This document shows, piece by piece, positions 33,903-38,865 of a stretch of 38,865 bases of DNA. How positions within the stretch are numbered: position 1 is the first letter of the stretch; each line of letters begins with the position of its first letter. The position numbers and the translations under genes are program-made. Source of the stretch: Candidatus Aminicenantota bacterium. GTDB taxonomy: Bacteria > Acidobacteriota > Aminicenantia > UBA2199. The stretch covers positions 1-38,865 of the forward strand of contig JAPKZK010000134.1 of assembly GCA_026393835.1 (NCBI GenBank). Reading direction: 5' to 3'. The notes beneath the pieces are model-generated. The model did no database searches, had not been told where the DNA came from, and saw nothing but the letters and a program-made list of their open reading frames with translations.

Positions 33903-36900
33903 GTTCACCCCATCGGTTAATATTATAAGAGACCTGGATAAGAGTTTCAATTATATCCATACCCCAAATGCCGAACGAGTTTTGGAACAATTGGACAACA
34001 GTTTTTCGGCAGGAATTCATTCATTCAATATCATCGGCAGTTTCGGAACCGGTAAATCATCTTTCTTATTGGCTTTTGAAAAACAACTTAAAGGAGAAAA
34101 GAAATTTTTCACTCTATCCCCCTCTGCCTTAAATGGTTCACGACCTTTTAAATTTATTAATATAACCGGGTCTTATCAATCCGTTGAGGAGGCTTTTTCA
34201 AAAGCGTTAGGCTCAGCCTCAACAGATAACGCACTGGTCAAGTTAGAGAACTTATACAAAAAAATACGACTGGACGGTCAACGTTTGGCAATTATCATCG
34301 ATGAGTTTGGGAAATTCCTCGAATATGCGGCAGCCAATAACCCGGATAAAGAATTGTATTTTATCCAACAGTTGGCTGAACTTGCCAACGATTTCGATAA
34401 GGAGATTCTTTTTATTACCACACTGCACCAAAATTTCCAGGCTTACACATCGGAGTTGACGATTAAGCAACGAACGGAATGGGAAAAGGTAAAAGGCAGG
34501 TTTAAGGATATCGTTTTTAATGAACCTGTTGAACAACTGCTGTTACTGGCGGCCAAATACCTTAGCAATGAGCCTATTATAAAAATTCCCGCTAATATTA
34601 AACAATTGGTTGAAGCAATAGTGATGTCGAAGGTTTTCCCGATGAGCAGTCAATTCACCGGGGACTTAGCGCAAAACCTTTTGCCGCTTGATGTATTAGC
34701 CGCTGCCGTGCTTACTCTCTCTTTACAAAAGTATGGTCAAAATGAGAGGTCTCTTTTTTCCTTCCTGAAGTCTACCGATATCAACGGTCTGTATGATTAT
34801 AACTCCAAAACCAATCCCTATTATAACCTGGATTGTGTTTATAATTATTTGATACAAAACTTTTATTCTTTTCTTTCCTCCAAATATAACCCGGACTATT
34901 CCCAGTGGTCGGCGATTAGAAGGTCCCTGGAAAGGGCCGAAGCTATTTTTGAAAAGGATTACAATGCTGCCGCAAAACTAATCAAAACCATTGGCCTGCT
35001 GAATATTTTTGCCTCTAAAGCGGCAAAGATCGACCGGGATTTTCTTTTAAACTATGCAATCCTGGCCCTGGGCATTAAAGAGCCTGCAAAATTTATCGAT
35101 ATTCTCAAGTCCAGGAAGATTATTCGGTACCTGGAATTTAAGCATTGGTTTATATTATTTGAAGGGACCGATCTGGACATAGACCTGGCTGTAAGAGAAG
35201 CTGCGTCTCATGTCGATTTGCCGTCAGACATTGTCCCGGTTCTAAAGGAATATTTCCAATTTCCTTATGTCTTAGCCAAATCAACCTTTTTTAAGACCGG
35301 GACACCGCGCTTTTTTGAAATTGTGTTTTCGGATCAACCGGTTACATATTCCCCGGTTGGTGATATAGACGGCTATATAAGCATTATTTTTAATGATTCC
35401 ATTAAGTCCACCGATATTCAAAAGATTGCAAAAAAATCCGGCGAGGCCATTCTTTATGGGTTGTGCCATAGGCCCCTTGAAATAAGGAATATCATCTGGG
35501 AAATTAAGAAAGTAAATCATGTCCTGGATGAGTATCCGGATGACCTGGTGGCTCAGAAAGATCTAAAGCTATTTCTTTCTCATTTGACCAATGAGCTAAA
35601 CAACAATATCCTGAGCAGCATATACACCTCCAGGGGAAATGTTACATGGTATTTCAATGGCGAGGAAAAGGCTTTAGAGACCAGGAGGGATTTTAACCGT
35701 TTCCTCTCAAATATATGTGAGAAAGTATATCCTCATACTCCTTTTTATAGGAATGAGCTGGTAAATCGCCACAATCTGTCGTCCAATATCCCTATGGCAA
35801 AGAGAAATTTTCTGATTCAACTGACACAAAATTGGCAAACAAAGGATATTGGGTTTGACCCCGGCAGTTTTCCCCCTGAGAAGACAATATATTTGAGCCT
35901 TCTAAAAAGCACCGGGATTCACAGGGAGGATGAGGATGGACTCATGATGCTGGCCGAACCTCTCGATGGGTCCTTTAAACCTCTCTGGAAAAGATGCGAA
36001 GATTTCCTCGAAAGCACAAAACAAAACAGGAAGCCTATCGCAGATTTCGCTGCAATATTATCTGCCAGACCCTTTAAACTAACACAGGGGTTCATAGAGT
36101 TCTGGATCCCCGTTTTTCTTTTTATAAAAAGAGATTCCTTTGCATTATTTAACCAGGATGCTTATGTGCCTGAAATAAATAGCGATATTCTTTTTTTAAT
36201 ACTTAAAGACCCGGCAATATACTTTATCAAAACGTTCGCTATCGAGGGAATCAGGCTGGATTTGTTTAATAAATACAGGATACTGATAAATAAGAGCAAG
36301 GAAAATAAATTGACAAATGCCGGTTTTGTCGATACCATTCGGCCTTATCTTACTTTTTACAACAAACTTCCCCTGTACACAAAGAAGACCGGGAGGATGA
36401 CGGAAACAGCCCTGGCCTTGAGGGATGCCGTCGCTCTTGCAAAAGACCCGGAAAAAACATTTTTCGAGGACATCCCAAATGCTTTAGGGTACACATTAAC
36501 TAGCCTTACCCAATCCACGGAAACACTTGAGGAATTTATCGCGAAATTGAAAAGTGGTTTCCAACAAATCCAGGTATGTTTTGAGGAGTTGATAGGGAGA
36601 ATTGAAACGTATTTTAAAAAGGAACTTGGGGTCGAATCCATCGAGTTTCCTGGATATAGAGCCGTAATAGTAGACCGCTACAAGACCTTAAAAACGTTTT
36701 TATTGCTGCCCCATCAAACACAATTTTATCACCGCTTGACTTCGGGGCAGGATGATCGGAAATCATGGCTGCTATCCTTAATCCAGGGTGTGATGAATAA
36801 GTCCGCGGAAGATCTCGATGACCATGAAGAAGAAATCGTTTGCAAAAAACTAAATCATATCCTTTTCGAGCTGGACAATTTATGCGAATTTTCAGATATG

Positions 36901-37110
36901 AATGTTGACAGGCGCCGGGAAGACATTTTTAAAGTAGAAGTCACTACCCTTTCGGAAGGAACAAAAGCGAACCTGCTCCGCTTTTCCAGGGATAAGGACG
37001 AAGAGAGTCAGAAGCTCAAAACCAGGATAAAGGAAATACTTTCAGCGGATAAAAGCATCAATATCGCGGCAATGCTGGGGATAATCAGGGAGCAATTCGA
37101 TAATGAATAA
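33892..37110 (+). CDS. Large P-loop ATPase, SspC-like
   Basis: The product is 1072 aa from ATG 33892, which overlaps the DUF4007 stop (coupled translation). A longer in-frame extension to 33823 would overlap much more of that gene and adds no domain. Walker A GSFGTGKSS lies at 49-57 and Walker B LAIIIDEFG at 132-140 (Asp137, Glu138), in an AAA/STAND-like N-terminal ATPase of about 300 residues. The remaining 700 residues are mostly helical, with no domain I recognise. In SspBCD systems the middle gene is a P-loop ATPase, so position and partners suggest that role: energising assembly of the modification complex or recognition of DNA. The 3' end overlaps the next gene by 8 bp. Confidence 0.8.
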   Translation: MENKFTPSVNIIRDLDKSFNYIHTPNAERVLEQLDNSFSAGIHSFNIIGSFGTGKSSFLLAFEKQLKGEKKFFTLSPSALNGSRPFKFINITGSYQSVEEAFSKALGSASTDNALVKLENLYKKIRLDGQRLAIIIDEFGKFLEYAAANNPDKELYFIQQLAELANDFDKEILFITTLHQNFQAYTSELTIKQRTEWEKVKGRFKDIVFNEPVEQLLLLAAKYLSNEPIIKIPANIKQLVEAIVMSKVFPMSSQFTGDLAQNLLPLDVLAAAVLTLSLQKYGQNERSLFSFLKSTDINGLYDYNSKTNPYYNLDCVYNYLIQNFYSFLSSKYNPDYSQWSAIRRSLERAEAIFEKDYNAAAKLIKTIGLLNIFASKAAKIDRDFLLNYAILALGIKEPAKFIDILKSRKIIRYLEFKHWFILFEGTDLDIDLAVREAASHVDLPSDIVPVLKEYFQFPYVLAKSTFFKTGTPRFFEIVFSDQPVTYSPVGDIDGYISIIFNDSIKSTDIQKIAKKSGEAILYGLCHRPLEIRNIIWEIKKVNHVLDEYPDDLVAQKDLKLFLSHLTNELNNNILSSIYTSRGNVTWYFNGEEKALETRRDFNRFLSNICEKVYPHTPFYRNELVNRHNLSSNIPMAKRNFLIQLTQNWQTKDIGFDPGSFPPEKTIYLSLLKSTGIHREDEDGLMMLAEPLDGSFKPLWKRCEDFLESTKQNRKPIADFAAILSARPFKLTQGFIEFWIPVFLFIKRDSFALFNQDAYVPEINSDILFLILKDPAIYFIKTFAIEGIRLDLFNKYRILINKSKENKLTNAGFVDTIRPYLTFYNKLPLYTKKTGRMTETALALRDAVALAKDPEKTFFEDIPNALGYTLTSLTQSTETLEEFIAKLKSGFQQIQVCFEELIGRIETYFKKELGVESIEFPGYRAVIVDRYKTLKTFLLLPHQTQFYHRLTSGQDDRKSWLLSLIQGVMNKSAEDLDDHEEEIVCKKLNHILFELDNLCEFSDMNVDRRREDIFKVEVTTLSEGTKANLLRFSRDKDEESQKLKTRIKEILSADKSINIAAMLGIIREQFDNE

Positions 37111-38212
37111 AAGAGTAAGGCATGTTTTAGGGATTTCCGGCGGAAAAGACAGCGCCGCATTAGCGATTTACTTAAAAAGAAAATATCCGCAACTGGACAT
37201 CGAATATTATTTCTGCGATACGGGCAAAGAGCTTAAAGAGACATACCGAATCCTGGAAAATCTCCAGGTTTTCCTGGGCAAAGAAATAAAACGGTTGAGA
37301 GCTGCCAGTGGTTACCCCGGGGATCCATTTGATTATTATTATGAATTGTACCGGGGATTTTTACCTTCATCAAATGCCCGGTGGTGCACAAAAGCATTAA
37401 AATTAGTTCCCTTCGAGGAATTTGTAGGAAATGATCCGGTCGTTTCGTATGTCGCGATCAGGGGGGATGAAGATAGAGAAGGATATATTTCCAAAAAACC
37501 TAATATCCAGTCCATCTTTCCGTTCAGGAAAAATATCTGGAGTGAAGATGTCATTGAGAAGGTGTTGGACAACAAAAATAAAAACATTATATCCGGTATC
37601 TTCCAAAAACAATTGGAAAATGATAAAATACCCAACATGATCGAAGACATCTTATACAAGAACACAACGCCCTCCTACACGAGAGAGCGGAAATTGAAGG
37701 ACTTGCTTTCAGCCGGTGTGGTCTTGTTTAATAAAGCCGTTTTCGAGTTTTTGAAGACGACCGATTACCCACTCTCCCATTTAGAAACTTTCCCACTGCT
37801 GGATAATCAAGATGTGCTGGTACGCGATGATATATTCAGGATTTTGGAAGAGAGTGGAGTGGGAATACCCGAATATTATAAAAGTATCGAGTTTACCGTA
37901 AACGGGAAGACGGGAACTTATTCCCGAAGCCGGTCCGGTTGTTTCTTTTGTTTTTTCCAGCAGAAAATTGAGTGGGTATGGCTGTACGAACAGCACCCGG
38001 ATTTGTTTAAAAAGGCGATGGAATATGAGAATAGCGGTTTTAATTGGAAACAGGATGAGAAATTGGAGGATCTAATTAAGCCGGAGCGGATAAACCGTAT
38101 CAAAGAGGAATACATAAAAAGGAACGGCATTTCATCAGAGAAGAAATCCGGGTTTTTGATCGACGTACTAGGGATAGCGGAGGAGGAAGGATGCGCAATT
38201 TGCTTTCTATAA
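37103..38212 (+). CDS. PAPS-reductase/DndC-like ATP pyrophosphatase, SspD-like sulfur-transfer enzyme
   Basis: The product is 369 aa. SGGKDS (12-17) is the PP-loop of ATP pyrophosphatases; NARWCTK (91-97) and AIRGDED (118-124) are the PAPS-reductase-family substrate motifs. Four cysteines in two CxxC pairs (280/283 and 364/367, the last within the C-terminal CAICFL) could hold an iron-sulfur cluster, as proposed for DndC. This combination fits DndC/SspD proteins, which activate the DNA backbone with ATP for sulfur insertion, rather than assimilatory PAPS reductase, because of the neighbours. It overlaps the ATPase gene by 8 bp. No cysteine desulfurase (SspA/DndA) is in the window; one could lie beyond it or a housekeeping IscS could serve. 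Confidence 0.87.
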   Translation: MNKRVRHVLGISGGKDSAALAIYLKRKYPQLDIEYYFCDTGKELKETYRILENLQVFLGKEIKRLRAASGYPGDPFDYYYELYRGFLPSSNARWCTKALKLVPFEEFVGNDPVVSYVAIRGDEDREGYISKKPNIQSIFPFRKNIWSEDVIEKVLDNKNKNIISGIFQKQLENDKIPNMIEDILYKNTTPSYTRERKLKDLLSAGVVLFNKAVFEFLKTTDYPLSHLETFPLLDNQDVLVRDDIFRILEESGVGIPEYYKSIEFTVNGKTGTYSRSRSGCFFCFFQQKIEWVWLYEQHPDLFKKAMEYENSGFNWKQDEKLEDLIKPERINRIKEEYIKRNGISSEKKSGFLIDVLGIAEEEGCAICFL

Positions 38213-38221
38213 GAGGAGAAA

Positions 38222-38695
38222 ATGGCTGTAAACGATATACTAACTGAACAAAAGGAAATAGCTGCTTTTAATAAAACATTTACTCTCTGGCCAAAATACT
38301 GGGAAAAATTAAAAGATGTTGCTGACTTTGAATGGAAATCTTGTCCTTTCGATCCCAATAATGTAGACCTTATTCCCAATACTAAAGGAATTTATAGTTT
38401 TGTTATTAATCCCCGGTTTACCAATCACCCCCAGAGGTATCTTTGTTATATTGGCAAAACAGATCGTACTTTAAAAGTAAGATATCGTGATTATTTGAGA
38501 GAGCTGAATAATGAAACAGGCAGACCAAAACTTCTTCATTTATTGAACCTATGGAAGGGGTATATAGAGTTCTGCTATATTGAGATTGAAAATGTTAATT
38601 TATTAGACTTAGAGAAAAAATTATTGGATGCTTTCGTTCCTCCTTGTAACGATAAATTTTCAGCAAAAGTAAATAGGATTATTAAAGCATTCTAA
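38222..38695 (+). CDS. Small GIY-YIG nuclease-domain protein, candidate effector
   Basis: The product is 157 aa. GIY at 56-58 and YIG at 76-78, followed by KTDRTLKVRYRDY with Arg87/Arg89 and a candidate metal-binding Glu131 in LEKKLLDAFVPPCND. These are the elements of the GIY-YIG nuclease fold. An N-terminal helical segment of about 50 residues precedes the domain. GAGGAG lies just before ATG 38222, and the gap to the previous gene is 9 bp, so it is co-transcribed. Known SspBCD loci are paired with SspE (DUF262-type) or SspFGH nucleases; a GIY-YIG protein here may be an alternative restriction effector. It might instead be involved in modification itself. Confidence 0.82.
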   Translation: MAVNDILTEQKEIAAFNKTFTLWPKYWEKLKDVADFEWKSCPFDPNNVDLIPNTKGIYSFVINPRFTNHPQRYLCYIGKTDRTLKVRYRDYLRELNNETGRPKLLHLLNLWKGYIEFCYIEIENVNLLDLEKKLLDAFVPPCNDKFSAKVNRIIKAF

Positions 38696-38711
38696 TGAAG
38701 GAGAATTAAAA

Positions 38712-38750
38712 ATGAAAAATAAAGGTAACAGGTCAGCCTATAGGCTATAA
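38712..38750 (+). pseudogene. Start of a fifth operon gene disrupted by a repeat
   Basis: AAGGAG (38698-38703) lies 8 nt before ATG 38712, a good translation start 16 bp after the GIY-YIG gene. Only MKNKGNRSAYRL is encoded before a stop. From about codon 6 the DNA becomes the AGGTCAGCCTATAGGCT repeat. I read it as the remnant of a downstream gene whose body was displaced, though a true 12-residue peptide cannot be excluded. Confidence 0.4.
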
Positions 38751-38755
38751 AGCCT
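38727..38755. repeat. CAGCCTATAGGCT repeat, relative of 31739-31764
   Basis: AGCCTATAGGCT (38735-38746) is a perfect palindrome in the context AACAGGTCAGCCTATAGG, followed by CTATAAAGCC. The element at 31739-31764 has ACTGGTCAGGCTATAGCC. The two copies flank the repeat arrays and the defence-like operon. Confidence 0.6.
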
Positions 38756-38865
38756 TACTTTCCCAATAAATTAACCCGTTTTTGCCAGATAAACATAGTC
38801 AGTCATCCAGCATCGGAAAATACCCGGTCAGGCGCTTAATATTTTATTATCAGAACCATATGCTT

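Overview
The window looks like part of a genome from an uncultured, Gram-negative-type bacterium. A TonB-dependent receptor implies an outer membrane. The pairing of a periplasmic Reg_prop propeller with a cytoplasmic Ser/Thr kinase, DUF4388 proteins and a very large NRPS is what I would expect from Acidobacteriota or Candidatus Aminicenantes relatives. That placement is inference; no rRNA or marker gene is present to confirm it.

Layout. 1-375: intergenic repeats and a promoter. 397-987: secreted YceI-like protein. 1036-3472: overlapping pair of MBOAT O-acyltransferase and membrane-anchored SGNH/DltD-AlgJ-like protein. 3579-4415 (minus): a protein of eleven 22-residue leucine-rich repeats. 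4617-22586: one 18-kb NRPS gene (about 5989 aa; C-A-T, C-A(MT)-T, C-A-T, C-A-T, C-A-T, C). 22587-22880: a relic of a metallo-beta-lactamase-fold gene plus a dispersed repeat. 22881-26240 (minus): propeller-receptor Ser/Thr kinase. 26415-26765: small unknown protein. 26792-29559 (minus): btuF and btuB under a cobalamin riboswitch (about 29672-29842). 29958-31541: DUF4388/SPOR-like membrane protein. 31593-31678: tRNA-Leu(CAA). 31679-33032: no credible gene; two adjacent tandem arrays of 21-bp units. 33033-38695: four-gene operon of DUF4007 protein, large P-loop ATPase, PAPS-reductase/DndC-like protein and a small GIY-YIG nuclease. It resembles the SspB-SspC-SspD single-strand phosphorothioation defence system with a GIY-YIG protein where SspE or SspFGH would be expected. 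38712-end: start of a gene that runs into a repeat.

Main observation. The NRPS coding sequence is full of the kinds of short repeats normally found between genes: heptamer tandem repeats, perfect palindromes and other short tandem units. All are in frame, and all sit in a few equivalent loops: before core A1, before A3 and before A7 of the adenylation domains, and one loop of the condensation domains. One of them, about 62 bp, is also present in the btuB-btuF spacer, matching at about 50 of 60 positions. In the nearly identical module 4/5 pair the C-domain loop carries two unrelated repeats, so repeat turnover continued after the duplication. The A3 and A7 loop repeats bracket the substrate-recognition core of the A domain, which suggests a possible role in exchanging it.

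How genes work together. The NRPS starts with what looks like an acceptor docking (COM) sequence and ends at a C-to-A linker without a thioesterase, so it is a middle subunit or a truncated assembly line whose partners lie elsewhere. The riboswitch, btuB and btuF form a B12-uptake unit. The 33-38.7 kb operon is a probable anti-phage module next to a tRNA gene.
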